A stretch of DNA of 64,000 nucleotides from Streptomyces sp. A0642 (GTDB lineage Bacteria; Actinomycetota; Actinomycetes; Streptomycetales; Streptomycetaceae). Position 1 is the stretch's first letter; each line of letters begins with the position of its first letter. A program made the position numbers and the translations under genes. The DNA lies in assembly GCF_004795105.1 (NCBI RefSeq), contig NZ_SSBL01000002.1, forward strand, positions 434,001-498,000. The letters are read 5' to 3'. A model generated the notes under the pieces. The model worked only from the letters and a program-made list of their open reading frames with translations, searched no databases and was not told where the DNA came from. Positions 56,866 through 63,740 of the stretch are shown one piece after another.

Positions 56866-56938
56866 GCCCCCGTAGCTCAGTGGATAGAGCAGGCGCCTTC
56901 TAAGCGCTTGGCCGCAGGTTCGAGTCCTGCCGGGGGCG
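56866..56938 (+). tRNA. tRNA-Arg (anticodon TCT)
   Basis: 73 bases fold into a cloverleaf. The acceptor stem is GCCCCCG with CGGGGGC, the D arm is GCTC...GAGC, and the anticodon stem is GGCGC/GCGCT with loop CTTCTAA, giving anticodon TCT, which reads AGA. The T arm is GCAGG/CCTGC around TTCGAGT. The 3' CCA is not encoded. It is a rare-codon tRNA in Streptomyces and, like many tRNA 3' ends, appears to be the attachment site of the element that follows. Confidence 0.97.
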
Positions 56939-56946
56939 CAAACATA

Positions 56947-56982
56947 GCCTCACCTGCGGAAACGCCGGTGAGGCATTTTCTT
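56947..56982 (+). terminator. Terminator of tRNA-Arg
   Basis: 8-bp stem (56947-56954 with 56967-56974) with an inner GCG/CGC pair around a GAAA loop, followed by ATTTTCTT. It lies nine bases after the tRNA and resembles a classical Rho-independent terminator. Confidence 0.85.
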
Positions 56983-57020
56983 GGCCTGATGCACATCGCT
57001 TAAGGGCCAAGCGCCTTGAC

Positions 57021-57038
57021 TGTCCACGATAGTGGGCA
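57021..57038. promoter_or_regulatory. 18-bp operator copy at the integrase start
   Basis: TGTCCACGATAGTGGGCA. It is the same dyad as three copies near 58.9-59.0 kb and lies directly before the integrase start codons, so the element's regulators probably control integrase. TTGACT overlaps its left edge. ACATCGCTTAAG lies 28 bases upstream and also recurs at the Cro-like promoter. Confidence 0.75.
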
Positions 57039-57052
57039 GCATGGTGGGCCGC

Positions 57053-58027
57053 ATGACGGAAACGCGATTGAACCTCGCCCCCATGTCGGCCTCGTGGCTG
57101 CGTGCGCTCAGGTCGCAGAACAAGAGCGACAACACGATCCGGATCTACGGCCAGGCGGCCAAGAGCTTCGGTGCTTTCCTGCTCGACGCCGAGGGCGGCT
57201 ACCGCCCGGCCGTCGACGAGGACGGCAACGAGGGACGGCCGGCCCCTGCCGAGCTCACCGACGTGCACCGCGAGCACGTCGAGGCGTACATCACGGCGAC
57301 GATGCAGCGCACCTCGGCAAGCAACGCACACCAGCACTTCCGCTCACTGAAGACCATGTTCAACTGGCTGGTGGACGAGGAGGAACTGGACCGCTCCCCC
57401 ATGCGCACGATGAAGCCGCCGGCACTGCCCGAGGTCGAGGTGCCCGTGATCCCGGAGGCCGACCTGAAGGCGCTGTTCGCGACATGCAAGGGGAAGACGT
57501 ACGCGGACCGGCGCGACATGGCGCTGCTGATGCTGCTGCTGGACACAGGCGTTCGCCTGTCGGAGCTGACCGACCGGCACGTCGGCGATCTCGACCTGGA
57601 CATGAAAGTGCTGCACGTGCTCGGCAAGGGCGGGAGAGCCCGACCCGTGCCGTTCGGCAACGCGTGCGCGACCGCCCTGGACCGGTACCTGCGGGCCGCC
57701 GCCAAGCACAAGGGCAAGCCGCTCGACGACGACGAGATGTGGCTGTGGTGGGGAGACCGCAACAAGATGCAGCGGCTCACCATCTGGGGGGTGGGGACCA
57801 TGCTCAAGCGACGCTGCGCGCAGGCCGGCATCGACGAGCTGCACCCGCACCAGTTCCGGCACACGTTTGCCCATCAGTGGAAGGTGGCCGGCGGGAACGA
57901 GGACGACCTGATGCGCATCACGGGGTGGAAGAGTCGACAGATGCTCTCGCGGTACGCGGCGTCGGCCGGCGGGGAGCGGGCGCGGCTCGCCCACAAACGC
58001 ATCAGCCCCGGCGACCGGCTCGGGTAA
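57053..58027 (+). CDS. int: Tyrosine recombinase (integrase)
   Basis: Encodes 324 residues. The N-terminal SAM-like DNA-binding domain (about 15-105) is followed by the catalytic domain. Active-site residues are Arg168 in GVRLSELT, a lysine in LGKGGRARP, His266 and Arg269 in HPHQFRH, Trp292 in place of the second histidine (GWKSRQM), and Tyr301 in LSRYA. It should integrate and excise the element at the tRNA-Arg 3' end. The start may be ATG 57053 or the in-frame ATG 57041 or GTG 57032; the last would overlap the operator. No ribosome site decides. Confidence 0.95.
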   Translation: MTETRLNLAPMSASWLRALRSQNKSDNTIRIYGQAAKSFGAFLLDAEGGYRPAVDEDGNEGRPAPAELTDVHREHVEAYITATMQRTSASNAHQHFRSLKTMFNWLVDEEELDRSPMRTMKPPALPEVEVPVIPEADLKALFATCKGKTYADRRDMALLMLLLDTGVRLSELTDRHVGDLDLDMKVLHVLGKGGRARPVPFGNACATALDRYLRAAAKHKGKPLDDDEMWLWWGDRNKMQRLTIWGVGTMLKRRCAQAGIDELHPHQFRHTFAHQWKVAGGNEDDLMRITGWKSRQMLSRYAASAGGERARLAHKRISPGDRLG

Positions 58028-58060
58028 GCCGCCGGGGCGAGCGATCCACGGGTTAGCCGC

Positions 58061-58315
58061 TCAGCACCGAACTATGCGAAGGGCGCCCAGGAGCCGCGGC
58101 ACGTGCAAGCACAGCAGCGCAAGCGCCGCGGCTTCCTCCATCTGCGCAGGGTCATGGGCCATGCGGACATACGCCCCGAAGTCCCGAAACATCATGGGCG
58201 TACCACGGTCGAGACCCACCGACTCCACTCTCACATCCGGCACATGACCCCCTATCCCGCCATCCGAATTCGGGCACGCCAAATTCGTACAGGCGTTCGC
58301 AACGCGCGAGGTCAC
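58061..58315 (-). CDS. Small ORF of unknown function next to the integrase
   Basis: Encodes up to 84 residues (GTG at 58315). An alternative GTG at 58243 preceded by AGGGGG four bases upstream gives 60 residues (VPDVRVESVGLDRGTPMMF onward). The C-terminal part (DPAQMEEAAALALLCLHVPRLLG) is a helix. Further upstream in the longer form CTNLACPN holds a cysteine pair. Codon pattern is plausible but not strong. An overlapping ORF in another frame exists. It sits in the otherwise empty 400-base stretch between int and the repressor gene. Confidence 0.4.
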   Translation of the reverse strand: MTSRVANACTNLACPNSDGGIGGHVPDVRVESVGLDRGTPMMFRDFGAYVRMAHDPAQMEEAAALALLCLHVPRLLGALRIVRC

Positions 58316-58433
58316 GCCACCATACGTCCCTCCTGGCCACACGCGCAGCGTTCATGCGTGTAAGCGGTAGGTAATCGTCCGGCTGTGACAATACAGAGAC
58401 GCGGCGTTCGATTGGAGCGGGGCGGGGCGAGCC

Positions 58434-58805
58434 CTACGCCTCGGCGTCCCAGCGCTCAGCGACGGCGGCGGCCTTGGGCCCGTCGGAGGCCGCATGAAGC
58501 ATGCGGATCACGGTCGCCGGCGCGCCCTTGGTGAGCTCCTCGGCCGCGTACCCGATCGTCTGCAGGTGAGCGGCGGCTGCGACGATCTCCCGGGGCAGGT
58601 CGAGGCCGGCGGCGATCGCGGACACCAGCTGGGGCGTCACGGCGTAGCCCTCCCCCTTCGCGATCTTCGCAACGAGGCTCTTACTGGGGCTCCACCCGGA
58701 CTCACTGTCCACGGCGGCGGCGGCGAACTCACGCGTGGACATGCGGCGCCCGGAGCCCACGCTGGCTCGAACGAGCTCCGTCAGTGCGTTGCGCTGCTCC
58801 GGCAT
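58434..58805 (-). CDS. XRE-like repressor (CI-like), divergent switch gene
   Basis: Encodes 123 residues. The N-terminus holds a helix-turn-helix (STREFAAAAVDSESGWSPSKSLVAKIAKGEGYAVTPQLVSAIAAGLDLP, given in two parts) typical of Cro/CI-type proteins in Streptomyces phages and integrative elements, and the rest is helical. AAGGGG lies four bases before the ATG at 58805. It is divergent from a second small regulator, with three 18-bp operators between them. It most likely represses the right operon and integrase. Confidence 0.85.
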   Translation of the reverse strand: MPEQRNALTELVRASVGSGRRMSTREFAAAAVDSESGWSPSKSLVAKIAKGEGYAVTPQLVSAIAAGLDLPREIVAAAAHLQTIGYAAEELTKGAPATVIRMLHAASDGPKAAAVAERWDAEA

Positions 58806-58902
58806 TTCGCCCCTTCCGAACCCGTTTAGTCCACACCGATGTTCGACGCGTACTGGAAAAGATGCAGGTCAGCGAACGCAACCTTTTCCGGTCACGCGCC
58901 AT

Positions 58903-58920
58903 TGTCCACGACTGGGGGCA
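58903..58920. promoter_or_regulatory. Operator copy 1 of the switch
   Basis: TGTCCACGACTGGGGGCA, degenerate in its right half, 98 bases upstream of the repressor ATG. Probably an autoregulatory site. Confidence 0.7.
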
Positions 58921-58972
58921 CTGACGGGGCCCCCACCCCCGGGGAAGACCGATATTTGCCCTAAGCAAGACC

Positions 58973-58990
58973 TGCCCACGATCGTGGACA
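58973..58990. promoter_or_regulatory. Operator copy 2 of the switch
   Basis: TGCCCACGATCGTGGACA, in reverse orientation relative to the others, with a perfect 12-bp centre CCACGATCGTGG. Its right end (TGGACA) doubles as the -35 element of the predicted Cro-like promoter. Confidence 0.75.
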
Positions 58991-59014
58991 TCGCTCAAGC
59001 GATGTGCTTATCTA
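58985..59014 (+). promoter_or_regulatory. Predicted promoter of the Cro-like gene and right operon
   Basis: TGGACA at 58985-58990 and TATCTA at 59009-59014 with an 18-base spacer. The spacer holds a second dyad ACATCGCTCAAGCGATGT (58988-59005). Operators lie over the -35 and just after the predicted start point. Confidence 0.6.
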
Positions 59015-59018
59015 TGGG

Positions 59019-59036
59019 TGTCCACGACCGTGGGCA
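59019..59036. promoter_or_regulatory. Operator copy 3 of the switch
   Basis: TGTCCACGACCGTGGGCA, five bases after the predicted -10 box, so a bound repressor would block initiation of the right operon. Confidence 0.75.
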
Positions 59037-59054
59037 GCACGACGGAGGCGCCGA

Positions 59055-59339
59055 ATGACCCCTGCCCGACTTCATCTGACGAGCGGCACAGTGCTGCGAG
59101 AACTGATGCGGTGGGCGCCTCGCGGCAGGTCACTGACCATTCGCCAGTTCGCAGCGGACATCGGCGTCTCGAAAAGCAAGGTGGAAGCCCTGCTCTCAGA
59201 GGAACGCCCGACCGTGACGCATGCAGTCGCCAGACGCATATGCGAGGTCCTCGACGTTCGGCGGGACGCACTCTTTTTCGAGCCACTGCCCACGCCCACG
59301 GGCGTGGGCACAACAGCGGAAGGTGAACGAACGCCATGA
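59055..59339 (+). CDS. Cro-like XRE-family regulator
   Basis: Encodes 94 residues with a helix-turn-helix (LTIRQFAADIGVSKSKVEAL and VTHAVARRICEVLDV) near residues 28-70. GGAGG lies six bases before the ATG. It is the first gene of the rightward operon and faces the minus-strand repressor, so a CI/Cro-type switch is likely. Its stop overlaps the next ATG (ATGA). Near its 3' end lies an operator-like inverted repeat at 59287-59310. Confidence 0.85.
   Translation: MTPARLHLTSGTVLRELMRWAPRGRSLTIRQFAADIGVSKSKVEALLSEERPTVTHAVARRICEVLDVRRDALFFEPLPTPTGVGTTAEGERTP
59287..59310. promoter_or_regulatory. 24-bp inverted repeat related to the operator, inside the Cro-like gene
   Basis: Perfect 11-bp arms TGCCCACGCCC and GGGCGTGGGCA separated by AC. 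The outer halves equal those of the 18-bp operator (TGCCCACG and CGTGGGCA) with six extra central bases. It could be a further binding site or an mRNA hairpin. Confidence 0.4.
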
Positions 59340-59629
59340 GCGAGACCGAGACCCCGACCGAGCGGTCCATGCGTATGCGGCTGGCCTCTCACAAGAGCTG
59401 GGCCGGCACGCCGGACCGGTCGGCCCGTACGGCGGCCGCCCGCAAGGCGTCGCACCACACCCGGTTCCTGAAGGCGGCGCGCGAGCTCCACCCCGACGCG
59501 ACCGACGAGCAGATCACGGCGGTTGCCGAGTCTCTGCGGTCGGCGCACTACACCGAGCTCGCACTGCGGTCCGCGAAGGCCCGACGGCTCAAGGCCGCGA
59601 CGCGCGACACCAGTGCCGCCGCCGCCTGA
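59336..59629 (+). CDS. Small basic protein of the element, unknown
   Basis: Encodes 97 residues, rich in Arg, Ala and Ser, with helices such as DATDEQITAVAESLRSAHYTELALRSAKARRL. It starts at an ATG overlapping the previous stop. No family recognised; basic charge suggests nucleic-acid binding. Confidence 0.75.
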   Translation: MSETETPTERSMRMRLASHKSWAGTPDRSARTAAARKASHHTRFLKAARELHPDATDEQITAVAESLRSAHYTELALRSAKARRLKAATRDTSAAAA

Positions 59630-59640
59630 AAAACGAAGAA

Positions 59641-59670
59641 GGCTGCTCCGACTTGCCGGCCCGAGCAGCC
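59641..59670 (+). terminator. Hairpin after the first two operon genes
   Basis: 8-bp stem (GGCTGCTC with GAGCAGCC, 59641-59648 and 59663-59670) in the 77-base gap before the next gene. It could partly terminate transcription, dividing the immediate-early part from the rest. Confidence 0.5.
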
Positions 59671-59706
59671 CCTCCTGCACCTCAACCATCAGAAATCGAG
59701 GGCGTT

Positions 59707-60240
59707 ATGCAGCACCTTACCCATTCCCGTATCGCCGCGGCGCTCGCCGCTGCGACGCAGCCCGAGGGCGAGCGCCCCTGGCGTCTGCTCCTCACCAAGG
59801 CCCCGATGACGTACGCCGACACTCGCCGGTGGGTCGTCCTCGAGCAGAACGCCGACCTTCGCCAGCTCGCCGGCATCGATGAGGCAACCTGCCGCGCCGA
59901 GGCGTCCAGGGCCCGGATCATCAACGACCTGGCCCGTCGCGACGCCTACATGCACGCCCTGTCCGTCAGCGAACAGTTGATGAGCAGCACCCCCGTCCTG
60001 CCGACTGCGATGCGGGTCGACATGGCCCCCTGGAACGACGGCCCGACGATCCTCTGGAGCTTCCACAGGGACCGCGACGCGGTCGCATCGTTCGCTGCGC
60101 ACTTCGGCATTTCAGTGACCGAGCGCCCGCACGACGACGAGGGCACCAGCACCTACGTGTCCACGACCGGTGTCATCGACGGTGTTCAGGTCGAGGCGTA
60201 CGCCCTGGTCGACGCCGCCCCGGAGCAGGTGGCGGCATGA
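59707..60240 (+). CDS. Element protein of unknown function
   Basis: Encodes 177 residues, soluble. It begins MQHLTHSRIAAALAAATQ and contains TILWSFHRDRDAVASFAAHFGISV. No motif recognised. GAGGG lies five bases before the ATG. It is coupled to the next gene by ATGA. Confidence 0.78.
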   Translation: MQHLTHSRIAAALAAATQPEGERPWRLLLTKAPMTYADTRRWVVLEQNADLRQLAGIDEATCRAEASRARIINDLARRDAYMHALSVSEQLMSSTPVLPTAMRVDMAPWNDGPTILWSFHRDRDAVASFAAHFGISVTERPHDDEGTSTYVSTTGVIDGVQVEAYALVDAAPEQVAA

Positions 60241-60584
60241 CGACCACGACCGTCACCATCACGGCGACCGCCACGGCCGCGGGCTGCGAGTTCGCCCTGG
60301 ACCGGGACTGGATCGACACATACGGCGCCCGCTGGACCTGGACCGGCGAGACGGACGAGACCGGCATGGCCCTGATGCAGACCGGCGACGACACCCCGCA
60401 GACCCTGAACCACGTCTACTGGTGGTTCGGCCCCCTCATCCCCGCGCCCCGCCCGGTCACCGTCGCCGACCGGCACGCCTGGCTGACGACCCCGGCCTGC
60501 ACCCAGCCGGACGAGCAGGACGAGCACCCGACGCCGCGTACCGTCGCCGGGCTCCTCGGCCGGCTGCGCGGGCGGTCGGCATGA
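60237..60584 (+). CDS. Element protein of unknown function
   Basis: Encodes 115 residues, starting with a Thr-rich strand (MTTTTVTITATATA) and containing RWTWTGETDETGMALMQ. It looks beta-rich and soluble. Start and stop both overlap neighbours by four bases (ATGA). No family recognised. Confidence 0.75.
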   Translation: MTTTTVTITATATAAGCEFALDRDWIDTYGARWTWTGETDETGMALMQTGDDTPQTLNHVYWWFGPLIPAPRPVTVADRHAWLTTPACTQPDEQDEHPTPRTVAGLLGRLRGRSA

Positions 60585-60970
60585 GGAACCACCTCGAGAC
60601 CGCGATCCGCACACAGCTCCTGGCCGTCGCCGAGGACCGCGACCTGGACATCACCACGGGCGACGTCGCCGCTCTCACTGACGCTGCCGTGACCGCCGCC
60701 TACGCGCCGAGCCTGCTGGCCGGGCCGACCGAACTGACCAACCAGCAGACGGGCGTGCTTGTCGGCCTGGCGCTCGGCGACTCGGTCAAGGTCACCGCCC
60801 GGCGGATGTGTCTCAGCGTCCACACCGTGAAGACGCACCGCCGCCAGCTGTACAAGGCGCTCGGCGCGAGGACCGCTCCCGAGGCTGTCGCCATCGCCAT
60901 GTCGCTCGGCCTCCTCCGGCTGCAGCGTCCGCTCGCGGTGCCTGGCCAGCGTGACGGGAGCGCGGCATGA
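60581..60970 (+). CDS. LuxR-type helix-turn-helix regulator of the element
   Basis: Encodes 129 residues. The C-terminal half is a GerE/LuxR helix-turn-helix (TNQQTGVLVGLALGDSVKV, then SVHTVKTHRRQLYKALGA). The N-terminal 55 residues are a short helical segment, not a receiver or autoinducer domain. It may control late element genes. Coupled by ATGA on both sides. Confidence 0.85.
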   Translation: MRNHLETAIRTQLLAVAEDRDLDITTGDVAALTDAAVTAAYAPSLLAGPTELTNQQTGVLVGLALGDSVKVTARRMCLSVHTVKTHRRQLYKALGARTAPEAVAIAMSLGLLRLQRPLAVPGQRDGSAA

Positions 60971-61638
60971 CGACCACGCACGACACCATCGCTACCGCCA
61001 TCCTGGGCACCGTCCCCGGTGCCCGCCGCAACCTGACCCGGATCACCGTCGAGCACGCCTACGCGCCGTACGGGCACAGCACCCGGGACACCTGGTCCGG
61101 CTCGATCGACGGGCTGATGGACCGCATCGACGTCGCGTTGGAGAAGACCACCCCGCCCGGGGCCGAGGTCACTGCAGCGGTAACCACGGCGCGCACCGTC
61201 GTCCTGACGGCGCTGGCCCGGGCGCTGCGGGAGCAGCCCACCGCCGGGCGCGTACTGGACGGCCTGGACGAGCTCGGCGAGGCGGTAGTCCAGGAGGACC
61301 AGGACGCGGCCCGGTCCTGGGTGGACGGCATCAGCCTGCTCGTGGGCCTGCCGACCGCTCCGGACACCGGCCTGACGTACTACCGGGCCTCGCACGAATC
61401 GATCGTCGTCGGCCGGTACACCACCGAGGCCGTGGCCCGCCGCCGCTGCGAGTCGCTGCTGAGTGACGAGCACCCGGAGGACTCGGTGCTGCTCTTCGAC
61501 TGGATCGGTGACGAGTCCGAGCCGGAGGAGCCGTGGGAGCTCACCGTCCAGGTCGACGGCGGGGACGAGCAGCCCACCGGCTATGTCGTCCACCCGCTGC
61601 GCATCGAGGCGGAGTTCGACCCGGACGCCGAGTGGTGA
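60967..61638 (+). CDS. Element protein of unknown function
   Basis: Encodes 223 residues, acidic, with a helical middle and a C-terminal beta-rich acidic region (LLFDWIGDESEPEEPWELTV). The start overlaps the previous stop and its own stop overlaps the next GTG. No family recognised. Confidence 0.75.
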   Translation: MTTTHDTIATAILGTVPGARRNLTRITVEHAYAPYGHSTRDTWSGSIDGLMDRIDVALEKTTPPGAEVTAAVTTARTVVLTALARALREQPTAGRVLDGLDELGEAVVQEDQDAARSWVDGISLLVGLPTAPDTGLTYYRASHESIVVGRYTTEAVARRRCESLLSDEHPEDSVLLFDWIGDESEPEEPWELTVQVDGGDEQPTGYVVHPLRIEAEFDPDAEW

Positions 61639-61760
61639 CTGAGGAGTGGTTACTCCTCACGCTCATCGCTCTCGGCCTGCTGGACCTGGCCGCCATCGTC
61701 CTCGGCTGGATCGCCGACCGCCACATCACCCGCACCGCTCACCACCGCAAGGAGGGCTGA
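61635..61760 (+). CDS. 41-residue membrane microprotein
   Basis: A GTG overlapping the upstream stop (GTGA) opens a 41-codon ORF encoding a single transmembrane helix (LLLTLIALGLLDLAAIVLGWI) with a His/Arg/Lys-rich tail. Its TGA overlaps the next ATG (TGATG). Size and gapless coupling make it a likely real microprotein; function unknown. Confidence 0.65.
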   Translation: MTEEWLLLTLIALGLLDLAAIVLGWIADRHITRTAHHRKEG

Positions 61761-62068
61761 TGGCCCCCGGATTCAACACCCCGCCCCCGCTCAAGACCCG
61801 TTCCCCGCGCAAGAAGCCCCTCGACGTCTTGGAGAACCTGCCGCGCCTGGGCCTCCACCCGGTGGCCCCCGGCACGTGTACGACCCCGATCTGCGGCGAC
61901 GTCGCCGACCTCACGGACGAGGCCGACCTGCAGGACGGTTGGGTGCGCGCCGGGGTCTACGGTTCCGCCGATCCGGACCGCGTCTGGTGCTCCGGCCTGT
62001 GCGCCACGTACGGCATCGCGCTCGCCGAGCTCCGCGTGACGTCGAAGAGGGTGGCACCCGGTGCCTGA
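61760..62068 (+). CDS. Small cysteine-containing element protein
   Basis: Encodes 102 residues. A Pro/Lys-rich N-terminus is followed by a possible zinc site with CTTPIC and, 35 residues later, WCSGLC. AAGGAGG lies before the ATG. It overlaps neighbours on both sides. Function unknown. Confidence 0.75.
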   Translation: MAPGFNTPPPLKTRSPRKKPLDVLENLPRLGLHPVAPGTCTTPICGDVADLTDEADLQDGWVRAGVYGSADPDRVWCSGLCATYGIALAELRVTSKRVAPGA

Positions 62069-62306
62069 CGCGATCGTCGCCCTGGCGCTCGTCCTCGTCG
62101 TCGGGGCGGCCCTGGTCCTGGTGAGCACGTACACCCGTGGGCACCGGGCCCCCACGGCCGGCCCCGACGGCGACCCCACCGGCGCGCCGCCGGACAGCGG
62201 CCTCTACCTCGCCTGCCACTCCCTGGTGTGCGGGCATCTCGAGCAGCTGCACGACGTCACCGCGTCAGGCCTCGTCTGCAGGCGCTGCGGCCAGGCCCCG
62301 AAGTGA
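62061..62306 (+). CDS. Small membrane-anchored zinc-ribbon-like protein
   Basis: Encodes 81 residues. An N-terminal helix (AIVALALVLVVGAALVLVS) is followed by a Pro/Gly linker and a cysteine/histidine set ACHSLVCGHLEQLH and CRRCG that could bind zinc. It starts eight bases inside the previous gene and overlaps the next by GTGA. Confidence 0.7.
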   Translation: MPDAIVALALVLVVGAALVLVSTYTRGHRAPTAGPDGDPTGAPPDSGLYLACHSLVCGHLEQLHDVTASGLVCRRCGQAPK

Positions 62307-62557
62307 CCGCGCAACCCTCACCGTCCACCCCGGATCGCCCGGCGTGGACGCCGCGGGTGCGCCCGATCCCGTGCCAGGACCTCGACCCCAGCCACGGCCT
62401 CGCCTACACCCGCCGCTACCTCACCGGCCTGAAATGCGACCGCCATACCCCGTCCGCGTGGAAGGGCCGACCGGAATCCCCGCCCGGGCCCGGCTGGCCC
62501 GCCGGGTCCTACCTCAACCAGAACACCGAACCGCCGGCAGAACAGGAACCGTCATGA
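62303..62557 (+). CDS. Small element protein of unknown function
   Basis: Encodes 84 residues, Pro-rich, with IPCQDLDPSHGLAYTRRYLTGLKCDRHTPS in the middle (given here as neighbouring parts of one stretch is avoided: Cys at 24 and 45, His at 29 and 48), which could be a metal site. Coupled by GTGA at the start and ATGA at the end. No family recognised. Confidence 0.65.
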   Translation: MTAQPSPSTPDRPAWTPRVRPIPCQDLDPSHGLAYTRRYLTGLKCDRHTPSAWKGRPESPPGPGWPAGSYLNQNTEPPAEQEPS

Positions 62558-63009
62558 GCACAGCCGCGACCCGCCGCCCGAGCCCGGCGAGCATGCCCGC
62601 CCGCCGCATCGTGTCCGCCGCCGACCGGGCCCTGATCGCCCCCGGCATCCCGGCCCCGGGCACCGACTTCCGGGCCATGTACGAGCGGGCCATCCTCGGC
62701 TCCCGCATGCTCGACAACCACCGGTACGTCGGCCTCGCCCTGGCGATCCACGCCGACGCAGACGGACAGATCCCGCCCGGCAAACAGCCGCGCCTGGTCG
62801 GCCTCGTCCACGACACCGGCCTGCACGCCGGACAGGTCGTCGTCGCTCTCAACACGCTCTGCCAGCGCGGCTGGATCCAGAAGGCCGATCGCCGCGCCCG
62901 CTACGAGACCGCGGACCTGGTCCTGACGATCCCCCACCGCATCATGGCCCGCCTCCTCAAGCCCACCACCGCCCTCGCCCCCACGGAACGGACCACTGAC
63001 GATGCCTAA
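62554..63009 (+). CDS. Winged-helix-like element protein
   Basis: Encodes 151 residues. The middle (YVGLALAIHADADGQIPPG, then VVVALNTLCQRGWIQ) has the pattern of a replication- or regulation-type winged helix, with a TADLVLTIPHR wing strand. It may bind DNA. Starts at an ATGA overlap and overlaps the next gene by eight bases. Confidence 0.72.
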   Translation: MSTAATRRPSPASMPARRIVSAADRALIAPGIPAPGTDFRAMYERAILGSRMLDNHRYVGLALAIHADADGQIPPGKQPRLVGLVHDTGLHAGQVVVALNTLCQRGWIQKADRRARYETADLVLTIPHRIMARLLKPTTALAPTERTTDDA

Positions 63010-63715
63010 GAGGACGACGCAGCACTGGACCGATTCGCTGTTCGACAGCGTGTACGCGCTGTACGAGACGGCCCACGAGTACCAGACCGCCCACCGCGCC
63101 GCGCAGGTCGCAGAGCAGATGGTGGGCATGGACCGCCGCCAGCTCCACCCGGGCCGCATCGCTCTCGAGGGACGCGTCAACGCCTACGGGCGGACCTTGA
63201 CGCGGGAACCCCACGAGAAGGCGATCTACGACCTGGGCAGCGTGTACCGCCAGGCCGAGCGCCAGATGCATCGCCAGTACGAGGAGGCGGCGATCCTGTA
63301 CGCCTCCGGCGCCGCGTGGGCCATCAGGTCGGTGCAGCGGGACGACACCCCGCCCGTCGTCGCGTTCCAGACGGACGAGGACGGCGACATCGTGCCGAAC
63401 CTGATGGAGATCCCCGGCCTGGACACGTACCACGGCGGCCCTGCTCTGGACGCCGCGTACGCCGCGCTCGTCCGATGCGCGGGCGCTTCGGAGCACGCCG
63501 AGGACCTGGCTAGCCGGGACTACGTCAGCGACCACGAGGCTGGCGAGATGTTCAGCGCGGGCGAGGTTGCCGAGGGCCTGGCGGACGCCGCGTTCGCGTA
63601 CGGCCTCCTCGCCCAGCGCGCCCTCAACTACGTGCTCATCGAGCCGCGCCGCGCCCGCGAACGCGAGCTCGCCGTAGCGCGGGCCGCGGCTCAGGCCGCC
63701 CAGCCCAGCAACTGA
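63002..63715 (+). CDS. Element protein of unknown function
   Basis: Encodes 237 residues, helical, beginning MPKRTTQHWTDSLFDSVYAL and containing EKAIYDLGSVYRQAERQMHRQ. No known domain recognised. The eight-base overlap with the upstream gene shows tight coupling. Confidence 0.75.
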   Translation: MPKRTTQHWTDSLFDSVYALYETAHEYQTAHRAAQVAEQMVGMDRRQLHPGRIALEGRVNAYGRTLTREPHEKAIYDLGSVYRQAERQMHRQYEEAAILYASGAAWAIRSVQRDDTPPVVAFQTDEDGDIVPNLMEIPGLDTYHGGPALDAAYAALVRCAGASEHAEDLASRDYVSDHEAGEMFSAGEVAEGLADAAFAYGLLAQRALNYVLIEPRRARERELAVARAAAQAAQPSN

Positions 63716-63740
63716 CCAAGCCCTCACGACTGGAGTCCCG

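Noticed and set aside
60157..60174. Operator-like TGTCCACGACCGGTGTCA in gene 59707-60240
   Set aside because: Only the left half matches; it lies in coding sequence for Val-Ser-Thr-Thr-Gly-Val.
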